This document shows positions 27,325-37,073 of a DNA stretch of 64,000 nt, piece after piece; position 1 is the first letter of the stretch, and every line of letters starts with the position of its first letter. Position numbers and translations under genes: made by a program. Under the pieces are notes generated by a model. It had not been told where the DNA came from, ran no database searches, and saw only the letters and a list, made by a program, of their open reading frames with translations. The DNA comes from Caulobacter sp. Root343 (GTDB taxonomy: Bacteria > Pseudomonadota > Alphaproteobacteria > Caulobacterales > Caulobacteraceae), in contig NZ_LMDF01000007.1 of the NCBI RefSeq assembly GCF_001425745.1, positions 596,973 through 660,972 on the forward strand, given 5' to 3'.

Positions 27325-29741
27325 CAGACCGCCCAGGTCAGGGCCAGGCGCTCGATCCCGATGACCTGGATTGGCTGCAAGGTCGCCATCGCGCCGTTCA
27401 GAGTGACCCGGCGGGCCTCGGTCCGCGGCAGGACGATCCGCAGAGCGTCGGCCGGCGGCGGAGTCGCTCCTGTCCAACCAGCCGTGATGGACAGGGTCTC
27501 GGCGCCGGCCTCAACCTCGAGGGTCCAGCCCTGCGGCGCGCCCGGATTACGCGGCGCGGCGTCGTTTTCGTCGAAGCCGCTCCAGGTCATCCGCCCCGTC
27601 TTCTCCGGCGGATAGAGCAGGACGCCGGGGAGGGGGGCGAAGTCGCGGAAACCACTGGGCGCCAGGTCGACGAGCAGGCCGGACCCTTCGCGCGCCAGCA
27701 TCGGCGGCAGCCCGCTGAGCGGCGCGGCGAGATCGTATTCCGCGCCCCCCGCATAGACCCGGTCATCGCGGATGTCGCGCCAGGCCGTCCCCGCCGGCAG
27801 GTAGGCGCGCACCGTCTCCACGCCCTGGTCGAGGGCCGGGGCGACCAGTAGATCCGGTCCCAGCAGATAGACGTCGCCGTCCTCCCAGGCCCTCGGATCG
27901 TCGGGGAAGTCCAGCCACAGCGGCCGCGTCACCGGCTCGTAGTCGGCGTGGTGGCGCCACAGCAGGTCGTGCAGCAGCGGCTGCAAGATCCGGCGCAGCT
28001 GCATCATGCCGACGATGGCTTGTGTCGCCTCGGGATACATCCAGGGCTCGTTGATCGTGCGGTCGGTATTCCAGCTGTGGATCGAAAAGCGCGGCATCAG
28101 GACGCCCGCCTGAACCCAGCGCAGCAAAAGCTCGGGTTCGGGCGCGGGCCCGGCGAAGCCGCCGATGTCGTGGCCGGTGTTGGAGACGCCCGACAGCGCC
28201 ATGCCCAGGCCCATCTTCTGATTGAAGCGCAGCGTCTTCCAGGCGGTGTAGTTGTCGCCCGACCAGGTCTGGGCGTAGCGCTGCATGCCGGCCATGCCGC
28301 TGCGGGTGACGACGTAGGGCCGCTCCTCCGGCCGATGCGCGATCTGCGCCGCGCGGCTGGCCCGCATCATCAGCAGGGTCTGGACCGGACGCTCGCCCGC
28401 CGCAGGACGCGCATCGCCAAAGCCGGCGATGCGGGCCCGCGTGTCCCAGATCTCGTATTCGTTGTTGTCGTTCCAGGTCGACCGGACCCCGTGGGCCAGC
28501 AACTGCTCGGTCACCTGCTGGCGCCACCAGGCGGCGGCGTCAGGATGGGTGAAGTCGACATAGCTGCCGACCTCGTCCCAGAACTGGCAGACCACCGGAT
28601 CCCCGTCGGCGTCGCTGACGAACCAGCCCTTCGCGGCCAGTTCGGCGTAGCGCGGATGGCTGACCAGCAGCGCCGGCTTGATATTGGGAACCAGCTCGAC
28701 GCCGGCGTCGGCATAGCCGCGCACGAAGCCTTCCACGTCGGGGAACTTGTCCCGGTTCCAGTGGAAGACGTAGCGACGGTCGCCGATCGAGGTGTAGCCC
28801 GACGACAGGTGGAAGGACTGGCACGGAATGTCGTGGCGGCTGACGCCGGCGATGAACTCGCCCATGCGCTCCTGGGCGTTCGGCGCGTCGGTGTAGGTCA
28901 TGGTCGAGCCGGAATAGCCCACCGCCCAACGCGGCATCAGCGCTGGCCGGCCGGTCAGCCACGTGTAGCGGCGGGTGACGGCCCGGGCGTCGGGCCCGGC
29001 GATCATGTAGTAGTCGAGATCGCCGCTCTGCGCCCGCATGTAGCGGTAGTGCGGGTGGTAGTTGTCGTGCTCGTGGCCGAAGTCGAACACCGGGTCGGCG
29101 GTCGTGTCGTAGAAGACGCCGTGCGCCGCGCCCTCGGCGTCGACGACCAGCACGTACGGGATCGACTTGTAGAGCGGATCGTCTGCCGAGGCGTCGTAGC
29201 CCATCGGATCCAGGTTGGTCAGGCGGAACCGGCGTCCGGCCCGGTCCATGGCGCCGGCGCGTTCGCCTAGGCCGTAATAGCGCTCGCCCGGCCGCCGCGT
29301 GACGTAGTGATAGACGCCCCCGTCCCACCAGCCGAAATTATAGGCCTGGGTCGGCCGATCCTCGGCGATGACGCGCCAGCCGTCGGGGCCGGCCTGCGAC
29401 CAGCGGCAGAAGAAGCCGGCCAGGGTGATCTCCAGGCGCAGGCGCGAGGTGGCCAGCACCAGCACGCCCTCTGTCTCCTCGAGCGTGAAGCCGGGAGCCG
29501 CGAAACCGGAGACGTCCATCCGATCGCGGCCCGGCTCGGCGATGTCGGTCTGTCCGGGGGCGACGGCCCAGCTGGGCGGCGATGTCGCGACGCCACCCGC
29601 CAATAGCAGGACCCGGACGACGTCTTCTTCCAGCACGAAGACATGGGCGACCGCGCCGGTGTCGGCGCGCAGGGTCACGCGGGGGCCGGCCCGCTCGACC
29701 AGGGTGAAGAGGGGCGGCTGGGCCAGGGTGGCTTTTCGCAT
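27324..29741 (-). CDS. Glycoside hydrolase family 31 alpha-glycosidase
   Basis: An 805-residue GH31 enzyme without a signal peptide, so probably cytoplasmic. The start at 29741 has a GAGG site inside the end of the MFS gene, whose stop is 2 bp away. An N-terminal beta-sandwich (to about 265) is followed by the barrel. The nucleophile is Asp425 in STWNDNNEYE (GH31 usually WxDMNE) and the probable acid/base is Asp496 in WSGDNYTAW. C-terminal beta domains follow. It likely hydrolyses alpha-glucosides or alpha-xylosides delivered by the MFS transporter with which it forms a tight two-gene operon. The WNDNNE variant suggests a distinct GH31 subgroup. Confidence 0.92.
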   Translation of the reverse strand: MRKATLAQPPLFTLVERAGPRVTLRADTGAVAHVFVLEEDVVRVLLLAGGVATSPPSWAVAPGQTDIAEPGRDRMDVSGFAAPGFTLEETEGVLVLATSRLRLEITLAGFFCRWSQAGPDGWRVIAEDRPTQAYNFGWWDGGVYHYVTRRPGERYYGLGERAGAMDRAGRRFRLTNLDPMGYDASADDPLYKSIPYVLVVDAEGAAHGVFYDTTADPVFDFGHEHDNYHPHYRYMRAQSGDLDYYMIAGPDARAVTRRYTWLTGRPALMPRWAVGYSGSTMTYTDAPNAQERMGEFIAGVSRHDIPCQSFHLSSGYTSIGDRRYVFHWNRDKFPDVEGFVRGYADAGVELVPNIKPALLVSHPRYAELAAKGWFVSDADGDPVVCQFWDEVGSYVDFTHPDAAAWWRQQVTEQLLAHGVRSTWNDNNEYEIWDTRARIAGFGDARPAAGERPVQTLLMMRASRAAQIAHRPEERPYVVTRSGMAGMQRYAQTWSGDNYTAWKTLRFNQKMGLGMALSGVSNTGHDIGGFAGPAPEPELLLRWVQAGVLMPRFSIHSWNTDRTINEPWMYPEATQAIVGMMQLRRILQPLLHDLLWRHHADYEPVTRPLWLDFPDDPRAWEDGDVYLLGPDLLVAPALDQGVETVRAYLPAGTAWRDIRDDRVYAGGAEYDLAAPLSGLPPMLAREGSGLLVDLAPSGFRDFAPLPGVLLYPPEKTGRMTWSGFDENDAAPRNPGAPQGWTLEVEAGAETLSITAGWTGATPPPADALRIVLPRTEARRVTLNGAMATLQPIQVIGIERLALTWAV

Positions 29742-29743
29742 CG

Positions 29744-30991
29744 TCAGGCCTCTTTCACGATCAGATGGCGGCGCATGGCGAACAGCCACAGGGCGCCCAG
29801 CAGGTCGAAGACGCCGAGGCAGGCGAACAGCGGCGCGAAGCCGATCTTGTCGGCCAGCTGGCCGATCGCCAGGGAGAACAGCAGGCCGCCGGTCCAGCCG
29901 GCCATGCCGACCAGGCCGTTCGCCTTGGCGATGTCGCCCTTGGCGAACACGTCCGCCGATAGGGTGTTGATCAGCACCGAGATCACCTGGTGGGCGAAGC
30001 CGCCGATGGCCAGCAGCGCGATCGCCGCCATCGGATGGCCGACCAGTCCGACGAAGCCCGGCGCGATCATCAGCACCGCGCCAAGCGCGACGCCGGCGAT
30101 GCGGGAGGACTCCAGGCTCAGGCCGCGCCACTTCTGCAGGAACGGCGCGAGATAGCCGCCAAGCACACCGCCAGCGTCGGCGGCCAGGAAGGGCATCCAG
30201 GCGAACAGGGCGATGTGGGCGAGGTCCATGCCCCGCTCCTTGGCCAGGTACAGCGGGATCCAGAACGAAAAGGTCTGCCAAGCCGGCTCGGCCAAGAACC
30301 GCGGAACGGCGATGGCCCAGAACCGCGGGGTGACGACGATCGCCTTCAGGGTGGTGGCGCTGGCCGCCACCGGGCGCTGGCCCGCCTGGATCTCGGCCAG
30401 TTCGGCGGGCGAGACGTAAGCCGCCTTGGCCGGCGAGCGGTATAGACGGAACCAGACGCCGGCGAAAACCACGCCGAACAGGCCGGTGACGAAGAAGGCT
30501 CCCTGCCAGCCCCAGGTCTTGGCGACCAGCACGACCAGCACCGGGGCGATCACCGCGCCGAGCGAGGTCCCCGCATTGAACCAGCCGACGGCCACGGAGC
30601 GCTCGCGATCGGGGAACCACTCGCCGATCGACTTCATGCCGGCCGGGATGGCGGCGGCCTCGGCCATGCCTAGCATGCCGCGGAACGCCGCCAGGGACAG
30701 CCAGCCCCGCGCCGCGCCGTGGGCCATGTTGGCCAGGCTCCAGGCAAGGGCGAACAGGGCGAACCCGGCTGTCAGGCCAATTTTGTCGATCAGCAGGCCG
30801 GCGATCGGCTGCATGATCGTATAGGCCAGCTGGAACGCGCCGACGATGTAGCTGTACTGCTCGGTCGTGATCGCCAGGTCTTGCTTCAACTGCGGCGCCA
30901 GTACGCCGAGCGAGTTCCGCGCGATGTAGTTGATGATCGTGCCGACGATCACCAACAGGAGGATGCGCAGTCGCGCTGAGCGCCAAGTCAT
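29744..30991 (-). CDS. MFS transporter, anion:cation symporter type
   Basis: A 415-residue inner-membrane permease with about 12 transmembrane helices. The N-terminal half includes RNSLGVLAPQLKQDL and GMLGMAEAAAIPAGMKSIGEWFPDRERSVAVGWFNAGTS, which resembles hexuronate/galactonate transporters (ExuT, GudP family). The start has a GGGAAG site. It is first gene of an operon with GH31, suggesting import of an acidic or neutral sugar or oligosaccharide processed by that enzyme. A 19-bp inverted repeat lies about 28-46 bp upstream. Substrate is inferred from family. Confidence 0.92.
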   Translation of the reverse strand: MTWRSARLRILLLVIVGTIINYIARNSLGVLAPQLKQDLAITTEQYSYIVGAFQLAYTIMQPIAGLLIDKIGLTAGFALFALAWSLANMAHGAARGWLSLAAFRGMLGMAEAAAIPAGMKSIGEWFPDRERSVAVGWFNAGTSLGAVIAPVLVVLVAKTWGWQGAFFVTGLFGVVFAGVWFRLYRSPAKAAYVSPAELAEIQAGQRPVAASATTLKAIVVTPRFWAIAVPRFLAEPAWQTFSFWIPLYLAKERGMDLAHIALFAWMPFLAADAGGVLGGYLAPFLQKWRGLSLESSRIAGVALGAVLMIAPGFVGLVGHPMAAIALLAIGGFAHQVISVLINTLSADVFAKGDIAKANGLVGMAGWTGGLLFSLAIGQLADKIGFAPLFACLGVFDLLGALWLFAMRRHLIVKEA

Positions 30992-31018
30992 TGCTTTTCT
31001 TCCCTTATTATTCTTCTT

Positions 31019-31037
31019 TTGAGCGAAGATTTCTCAA
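31019..31037. promoter_or_regulatory. Inverted repeat upstream of the MFS-GH31 operon
   Basis: TTGAG (31019-31023) and CTCAA (31033-31037) form a 5-bp inverted repeat with a 9-nt spacer, immediately upstream of the MFS leader. Its position fits an operator, but the arms are short. Confidence 0.25.
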
Positions 31038-31492
31038 TTGCTTGGAACTCGACGACCGTGCCGCCCGCTCCGCACGACCACACTTCACTTACATACGGAT
31101 TAGTGGGTCGCAGGGGCCCATTTGACCTCTTGGTCGGCCTCGAATTTCAGCGTGACAAGACCGGCCCAACCATTGCGCACTCGGCGGAGTGAATGCCAGA
31201 GGTCAGGGTCGGTACGGCCGAGTTATGTCGCGTTCCATCCATGACCAATTGAGATTGGCCTGTCAATTCTAACAAATTGTCCTGGCCAATTTGGCGACGA
31301 TATCATGAGCTGCAAGCGACCTTGAGGCCGCCGACCGCACTGATGTGGGCCGAGGCGGCCAAGCCTACTTCGGCCAGCGACGCGGTGAGCCACACTCGGA
31401 AGACGCCGGGACGAGACCTTGCAACGTCACATGTGTACTGCGCCGGGGCATAGCGGAAACCGGGGTCGATGTCGGCTGGCGCGCAAGGTGCT

Positions 31493-31540
31493 AAATGTCC
31501 ACTTCCTGGAGGCAACCTAACTTCCGCTGCTGGCGCTTGG
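31493..31540. repeat. Degenerate two-unit intergenic repeat, copy 1
   Basis: Two related half-units, GTCCACTTCCTGG at 31497 and TTCCGCTGCTGGC at 31522, are 25 bp apart. The same layout recurs at 37281 and 50035 in the window, always outside genes. Confidence 0.5.
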
Positions 31541-31668
31541 CGTGACCAAACGCCCGGGCAGGCCGCCTTGGTCAGGCGCTTGAGGCCTGCGACCTTCGCC
31601 TGGTGCTGCAGTCTCGGCAAGGAGCCAGCCGGTCCATGGTCGCAGGCCATCAGTTCGTCCGAGCATCG

Positions 31669-33321
31669 CTACAAAACCCCCACGATCCTGAGCGCGACGC
31701 CGAACGGGTGCAGCGCGCTGTCGGGTAAGGTCACCCGCAGGCCGGCCTGATCCTGATGGAACGGCAAGGGCGTCTTGTCGCCGGCCAAAGTCACTTTCCG
31801 GACCGGCCGCTTGGCATGGCGTCCGCCTCTGGCGAGGGTGTTGACGACGACCTGTCCGCCTTCGGGCCGACCCAAGGTGATCGCGTAGAGCGCCGCACCC
31901 TTTGTCGTGAAGCGGATGTCCTGGGGTGTAAAAGGCTTCTGCTTGCCCTCGCTGAACATGCCGGCGGCAACGTCGGTCGGCCCTTCGCCAAAAATCGTCC
32001 AAGGCCGCGTGCCATGGATCGCGTCGGAGAACCGGCCCATCCAGGCGCCGATTTCCTCGACGATCCGCCGCTCCTCGGAGTCGATCGTGCCGTCGCCGCG
32101 CACGGGGATGCTGAGCAGCAGATTGCCGTTCTTTGAGACGATGTCGCAGAGCCGGTGGATGACCTCGGCCGCGGGGAGGTAGCGCTTTTGCTCGAAGAGG
32201 CGGCGATTGTAGTGCCAGTCGCCGATGCAGGTGCAGGTCTGCCAGGGTTCGGGGCTGATTTCGCGGCGCAGGCCACGCTCGACGTCGGCGACGATCCCTG
32301 GGCGGCGGGTGTCGTGGGGTTTGATGTTGATCACCGCCTCGAGCTTGCCGCGCCATCGCAGCGAGGCGTTGTAGTAGTGGGCGGCGATGTCCAGGCCGGC
32401 TTGACCAAGCGGCAGATCGAAGTTGTCGAAATAGATGAGATCGGGCTGGTAGCTGTCGATCAGGTCCTTGCACCGCAGATACCATTGGCGGGTGAAGGCC
32501 GGATTGTTCAGCGGGGGTTTCTCGGTCCAGACTCGGTCGTTGGCCTCGTGCCAGGCATTAGCCGCGGCGTTCGTTTCGATACCGTCCGGCAATGGCATGA
32601 CCGAGCCGCCGTACAGCTGTTGCGGATCAAGGCCTTCCCACCATTGTCCTCGCCCGTCCGCGGCAAAGCGCTTGAAGGCGTCGTAGCGCTCGCCCTTGCG
32701 CGGCCCCTCGGGGTCATAGCCATACGCGGTCTGGAACCAGTGCCAGGCATGGGCCGAATGGTTCGAGACCCCGAACCTTAGGCCCTGCTTCCGTGCTGCC
32801 TTGGCCCATAGGCCGATGATGTCCTTCTTCGGACCAATACGAACCGAATTCCAGTCGTGGAACTTGGAGTCATAGGCGTCGAAATTGTCGTGGTGGTTGG
32901 CCATGGCCACGAAGTATTTCGCACCGGCCTTGGCGTAGAGATCCAGCAGGGCGTCCGGATTCCAGTTCTCAGCCCGCCATTGGGGATAGATGTCGATGAA
33001 GCCGGTGTCGGCCGGATGGCCGTAGGTTCTGAGGTGGTGGTCGTAGGCGCGCTGGCCGGGCATGTACATGTTGCGGGCATACCAGTCGCCCGCCTCCGGC
33101 ACGCACTGGGCGCCCCAGTGGGCCCACAGCCCGAACTTGGCGTCGCGGAACCAGTCAGGCGTCCGATAGCCCGCGTCGAGCGACGCCCAGGTCGGCTCGA
33201 ACGGCCCCTTGGCGACCTGATCGAACCCGGCGGGAACGAGGTCGGCCGCCAAGGCCTTCGAGGCGCCGATCAAGCCCGCTGCTGCGGCGCTTCCGAAGAG
33301 CGCGCGTCTTGTCGTCGTCAT
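31669..33321 (-). CDS. Glycoside hydrolase family 29 alpha-L-fucosidase, exported
   Basis: A 550-residue GH29 enzyme that releases alpha-linked L-fucose. The start is preceded by GGGAG. The N-terminus (TTTRRALFGSAAAAGLIG) resembles a twin-arginine signal. Family features are FGLWAHWG (64-70), the NHHDNFDAYDS segment (142-152) and the predicted nucleophile Asp299 in PDLIYFDNFD (usual motif WFDG). The C-terminal beta domain follows about 430. It is divergent from a TBDR gene with a palindromic operator between, suggesting joint control of fucoside uptake and cleavage. The YFDN variant is unusual but retains the Asp. Confidence 0.9.
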   Translation of the reverse strand: MTTTRRALFGSAAAAGLIGASKALAADLVPAGFDQVAKGPFEPTWASLDAGYRTPDWFRDAKFGLWAHWGAQCVPEAGDWYARNMYMPGQRAYDHHLRTYGHPADTGFIDIYPQWRAENWNPDALLDLYAKAGAKYFVAMANHHDNFDAYDSKFHDWNSVRIGPKKDIIGLWAKAARKQGLRFGVSNHSAHAWHWFQTAYGYDPEGPRKGERYDAFKRFAADGRGQWWEGLDPQQLYGGSVMPLPDGIETNAAANAWHEANDRVWTEKPPLNNPAFTRQWYLRCKDLIDSYQPDLIYFDNFDLPLGQAGLDIAAHYYNASLRWRGKLEAVINIKPHDTRRPGIVADVERGLRREISPEPWQTCTCIGDWHYNRRLFEQKRYLPAAEVIHRLCDIVSKNGNLLLSIPVRGDGTIDSEERRIVEEIGAWMGRFSDAIHGTRPWTIFGEGPTDVAAGMFSEGKQKPFTPQDIRFTTKGAALYAITLGRPEGGQVVVNTLARGGRHAKRPVRKVTLAGDKTPLPFHQDQAGLRVTLPDSALHPFGVALRIVGVL

Positions 33322-33862
33322 GCAGTTCTCCCGAACCTTGGATCTTCATTTCGCGCCGCCGACCGTCCGCGAGCCGGCGGTTGCGGCGACGGTCCAGCCG
33401 CAATGTCCCGACCGCCTCGCGCCGAGGGCGTGCGCTCTAGCGTCAGATGACCCCCTAGGCAGTGGTAAGGCCACATGGCTGTGAATCTGATTGGCCGTGG
33501 CTGAAAAGACGGCGTTGAACACGGGCCTAGACGGGTGATCTGCTAGCGCCATCATCGCTCCTGCCCGAACCAGGCGCGTGGCCTACGTCCCCTGGCTGCG
33601 GTTTACCACACGTTTCCCGATGCACTATGCACATGCAAAAATAGTTTGCGCAAATAAAACGGTACCGGTACCTTCCGGTTGTCAGACCTCAGTCGCAATT
33701 GTGGCCAAACCAATCCTGGCCACAGCGGGCGATGTGTTGGCTTGGCGTCATGTGCGCAGGGCCGAAGGGGCTGGAAGTGATCGTGCGTCGCCGCGCGATC
33801 GCGCCGTGAAAAAACAAACGATCGCTCGTCTCAGGCGGGCGGCGCAGGGAGGGACACGAAAC
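33322..33862. other. Divergent promoter region, fucosidase/TBDR
   Basis: A 541-bp region between head-to-head genes. It contains palindromes TTTGCGCAAA (33645-33654) and GGTACCGGTACC (33661-33672) within an AT-rich island, the probable control point of the TBDR gene. The part nearest 33322 has no clear promoter. Confidence 0.55.
33661..33672. promoter_or_regulatory. LacI-family-type operator palindrome
   Basis: GGTACCGGTACC is a perfect 12-bp palindrome with a central CG, the hallmark of LacI/GalR operators, about 190 bp upstream of the TBDR start. It is directly preceded by an AT-rich segment that could carry the -10 region. No LacI-type gene is in the window, so the regulator would act from elsewhere. 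Confidence 0.6.
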
Positions 33863-36800
33863 ATGACTCAAGAGCGCAATCGCGTTCGCATCGCCCTTTT
33901 GGGCGCCGCGGCGGCTCCGGCCTTGCTGCTGGCGGGCCAGGCCCATGCCCAGGCCGCCGCCGCCGCGACGTCGCCGGCGAGCGAGCCGTCGATCGTCCAG
34001 GAGATCGTCGTCACCGGCTATCGCCAGTCGCTCGAGAGCTCCGCCAACGCCAAGAAGAACACCACCAACTTCATCGACTCGATCTTCGCCGAGGACATCG
34101 GCAAGTTTCCCGATCTTAACCTGGCGGAATCGTTGCAACGCCTGCCCGGGGTGCAGATCGACCGGGACACCTCGGGCGAGGGGACCTACATCAACGTGCG
34201 CGGCCTGAGCGCCGGTTTCACGGTGTTGACGGTCAACGGCTTCGCGATCAGCACGTCCAGCAACGGCGGCAATGAGGGGCGCGGCTCGAGCCTCGACATC
34301 CTGCCCTCGGAGCTGTTCCGCCGCCTGACGCTCAGCAAGTCGCCGATCGCCAGCGGGGTCGAAGGCGGCACGGCCGGCTCGATCGACATGCAGCCGGTGC
34401 GCGCCTTCGATCGCAAGGGCTTCCACCTCAATCTGCAGGCGCAGGGCTCGTATCAGGACGCCGACGGCACCTCGACGCCGCGCGCCGCGGCGATCATGAG
34501 CAATACGTTCAGCACCAAGATCGGCGAGATCGGCATCCTCGTCTCAGGCGCCTATGCGGCGCGCAACTATCGCAGCGAGATCTTCAACACGGTCGGCTAC
34601 ACGACCATGAATCTCGGCGCGGCCTGCCGCAACACGGTGCTCGGCTGCAACTCGCTGACCCTGGACCCAAACGCCGCGCCGGCCACCAACCGCACCGCCG
34701 GCTATGGCGGCGGGGCAGGGGCGACCCTGACCACCGTCCCGACCAATGTCCCGAGCGAACTGGGCCTTGGTCTGGCCGGATCGGCGCTGGTCCAGTGCGG
34801 CAACGGCGTCGCTGGCGGTACGTCGAAGCTGTCGTGCCAGGACCTCAGCTACGCGATCGTTCCGCGCCTGGTGCGCGCCGAACAGGTGGTGGGCAAGCGC
34901 GACCGCACGACGGGCATGCTGAATCTGGAATGGCGGCCGTCGAAGCGCGTCCGGTTCAAGCTGGACTCGATCCTGACCGAGTCGAACAACGATTTTGGCC
35001 AGCACGATGTGATGCTGGTCGTGCGCAGCTACAACAACAACATCCCGATCGACTTCAAGCTCGACCAGAACAAGGTCCTGACCTCGGGCACGTTCGGCAA
35101 CGCCTACTTCCTGAGCCAGAGCACCGACGCCCAGACCTACACCAAGCTGTTCTATCGCTCCTTGGCCGGTGAGTGGGACATCACCGACAATCTGCGCTTC
35201 TCCGCCGCGGCGATGATGAACACCGGCAAGTTCACCAACTATTCGATCCAGTACACGCTGCAATCAGCCCCGGGACAGACGAACTTCGTCACCTATGCGC
35301 CCGGCGTCGCCGCCCCGGCGGGCGGCGGTCCGGCCTCGAACCTGACGCCGCTGAACACCGGGCAGTACGCGACCTACAGCTACACCTCGGGCGATCTGAC
35401 GCCGAAGGTCGGCTCGAACATCAACCTGCCGACCTACACCAACTGGTACTGGAACAGCATCCAGCTGATCCCGACCGTACAGGACCTGCACCAGAAGTCG
35501 TTCCGCGCCGACCTGGCCTGGGGTGACGCCCGACGCCTGCAATTGTCGGCGGGCGTGATGCGCTCGGAGTTCGAGCGCAACATCGTCACTTGGAATGCGT
35601 CGGACTGCGCCTTCCGCAACAACTGCACCTCGGTCTTCGCCTCGACCCAGACCTCATTGACGGGCGCGATCCCCAATTCGGCGATCCCGCAATATCTGAC
35701 CGACCTGCCGTCGATGAATCTTTTCAAGAAAGCGCCTTTCGACGCCGGCTTCAACGGCGGCTGGAAGGTGCTCGACTTCGATAAGGTTCGGCAGGCGGTC
35801 AATTTCGACTATTACAAGAACGAGCTCAATCCGGGCGACCAGCCGGGCAACTACCTCAATACCTACTCGCCCAAGCGGCTGAACGAGAACACCACCTCGG
35901 CCTATCTGATGGCGGATGGCCGCCAGCCGATCTTCGAGCGCGAACTACGCTTCAACGCGGGCCTACGCTACACCGAGACCCGTCAGTCGGTGGCCGGCAT
36001 CGTCAACGACTTCCTGGTCGGCGGCGGAACCCGCACCGCGCCCGCGACCAAGAGCTTCAGCCACAACTGGCTGCCCAGCCTGAACCTCTCGTACCTGCTC
36101 ACCAACAGCCTGGTCATCCGGGGCGCCGCGGCGCGCACTGTGACGCGCGCCAACCCTGCCGACCTGGCGCCCACGTTCGGCCTGAGCCTGGACGGCGACG
36201 TCTTCACCAAGGGCAATCCCGGCCTGGCGCCGTTTTACGCCAACAACTACGACGTCGGCATCGAGTGGTATCCGAAGTCCAAGTCCGTCGTGACCTTCAA
36301 CCTGTGGGCCAAGGACATCTTCGACTACCCGGCGACGATCGACACCAACACGCCGTTCGGTGAGACGGGACTGCTGTTTGATCGTCTGAGCGACCGGCAA
36401 AAAACCGGGATCACCAACCTTGGCGGCGGCGATCCCAACGCCGCGCGCCTGACCGTGCGCCAGAAGCTGAACTCGGATGTCGTCGTCAAGCTGGTGGGCC
36501 AGGAGGTCCAATGGGTCCAGCCGCTCGACTTCATCCGCAAGGGTCTGGGGTTCAACGCCAACGTCACCCACATTGCCCAGTCGCTTTCGGGCCAGATTCC
36601 ACCGACCCTGAACCCGAAGTCGCTGATCGCGGGCCTGGCGCCGTGGACCTATAACGGCACGCTCTATTACGAGATGCGCAACGGCTTCTCGGCGCGTCTG
36701 TCCTACACCCATCGCGACGCCAACCTGTCGTCGGTCTGCCCTTGCAACAACATTCCAGGCGACCTCTACACGACCGCGACCAACTACATGGATGCACAGG

Positions 36801-36964
36801 TCAGCTTCCTGGTCCCCTGGTACCGGCGGGCGCGCGTGACGATGCAGGCGCAGAACCTGCTCAAGCAAGTGCAGTTCAATCGTTACGAAAACCGCGAGTC
36901 GATGGTCGATGGCGCGACCTACGCAGGCCGCACGTTCGTCGTTGGTGTCCGCGCCGACTTCTAG
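33863..36964 (+). CDS. TonB-dependent outer-membrane receptor (Xanthomonas/Caulobacter carbohydrate type)
   Basis: A 1,033-residue TBDR. The start at 33863 follows GGGAGGG and opens a signal peptide ending near AHAQA (about residue 30). The TonB box is around EIVVTGYRQS. The plug contains DIGKFPDLNLAESLQRLPGV and YINVRGL, the signature of the same receptor class as the gene at 3130. The barrel is long, ending VGVRADF. It is divergent from the GH29 fucosidase across a region with a LacI-type palindrome. A fucosylated oligosaccharide is therefore a reasonable ligand guess, not a demonstrated one. Confidence 0.94.
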   Translation: MTQERNRVRIALLGAAAAPALLLAGQAHAQAAAAATSPASEPSIVQEIVVTGYRQSLESSANAKKNTTNFIDSIFAEDIGKFPDLNLAESLQRLPGVQIDRDTSGEGTYINVRGLSAGFTVLTVNGFAISTSSNGGNEGRGSSLDILPSELFRRLTLSKSPIASGVEGGTAGSIDMQPVRAFDRKGFHLNLQAQGSYQDADGTSTPRAAAIMSNTFSTKIGEIGILVSGAYAARNYRSEIFNTVGYTTMNLGAACRNTVLGCNSLTLDPNAAPATNRTAGYGGGAGATLTTVPTNVPSELGLGLAGSALVQCGNGVAGGTSKLSCQDLSYAIVPRLVRAEQVVGKRDRTTGMLNLEWRPSKRVRFKLDSILTESNNDFGQHDVMLVVRSYNNNIPIDFKLDQNKVLTSGTFGNAYFLSQSTDAQTYTKLFYRSLAGEWDITDNLRFSAAAMMNTGKFTNYSIQYTLQSAPGQTNFVTYAPGVAAPAGGGPASNLTPLNTGQYATYSYTSGDLTPKVGSNINLPTYTNWYWNSIQLIPTVQDLHQKSFRADLAWGDARRLQLSAGVMRSEFERNIVTWNASDCAFRNNCTSVFASTQTSLTGAIPNSAIPQYLTDLPSMNLFKKAPFDAGFNGGWKVLDFDKVRQAVNFDYYKNELNPGDQPGNYLNTYSPKRLNENTTSAYLMADGRQPIFERELRFNAGLRYTETRQSVAGIVNDFLVGGGTRTAPATKSFSHNWLPSLNLSYLLTNSLVIRGAAARTVTRANPADLAPTFGLSLDGDVFTKGNPGLAPFYANNYDVGIEWYPKSKSVVTFNLWAKDIFDYPATIDTNTPFGETGLLFDRLSDRQKTGITNLGGGDPNAARLTVRQKLNSDVVVKLVGQEVQWVQPLDFIRKGLGFNANVTHIAQSLSGQIPPTLNPKSLIAGLAPWTYNGTLYYEMRNGFSARLSYTHRDANLSSVCPCNNIPGDLYTTATNYMDAQVSFLVPWYRRARVTMQAQNLLKQVQFNRYENRESMVDGATYAGRTFVVGVRADF

Positions 36965-37043
36965 GCCAGGGGCGCAAGGGCCTGATCGTCTTCTGGGTGT
37001 TGATCTCGCCGTCGCTTACTCCCCTGGCTGGCGAGATCGGACT

Positions 37044-37073
37044 GGGCGGCGCGAACGCGCGTCGCCCACTTTT
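37044..37073 (+). terminator. Probable terminator after TBDR gene
   Basis: A 10-bp hairpin (GGGCGGCGCG with CGCGTCGCCC, one wobble) is followed by ACTTTT. A second hairpin, GATCTCGCC/GGCGAGATC, lies just before it at 37002-37038. The T tract is short, so efficiency is uncertain. The rest of the 503-bp gap to the LysR gene holds only the repeat at 37281 and the operator at 37409. Confidence 0.5.

Larger units (their letters stand above)
30992..31668. other. Gene-free region between MFS and fucosidase genes
   Basis: About 680 bp with no supported gene. It holds the minus-strand MFS promoter (AT-rich 31000-31040), a cluster of CCAAT/ATTGG and TTGGCC/GGCCAA inverted elements at 31245-31289 and one copy of a degenerate intergenic repeat at 31493-31540. 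A minus-strand open frame at 31303-31650 has no protein-like features. Confidence 0.5.

Noticed and set aside
27324..30986. Apparent 1,220-residue fusion extending the GH31 frame across the MFS gene
   Set aside because: The extra N-terminal part is an out-of-frame reading of the MFS gene without protein-like composition. The GH31 start at 29741 has its own ribosome site and the expected length.
31303..31650. Minus-strand frame of 115 codons upstream of the fucosidase gene region
   Set aside because: No ribosome site, odd composition, and it runs through the degenerate repeat at 31493; judged non-coding.
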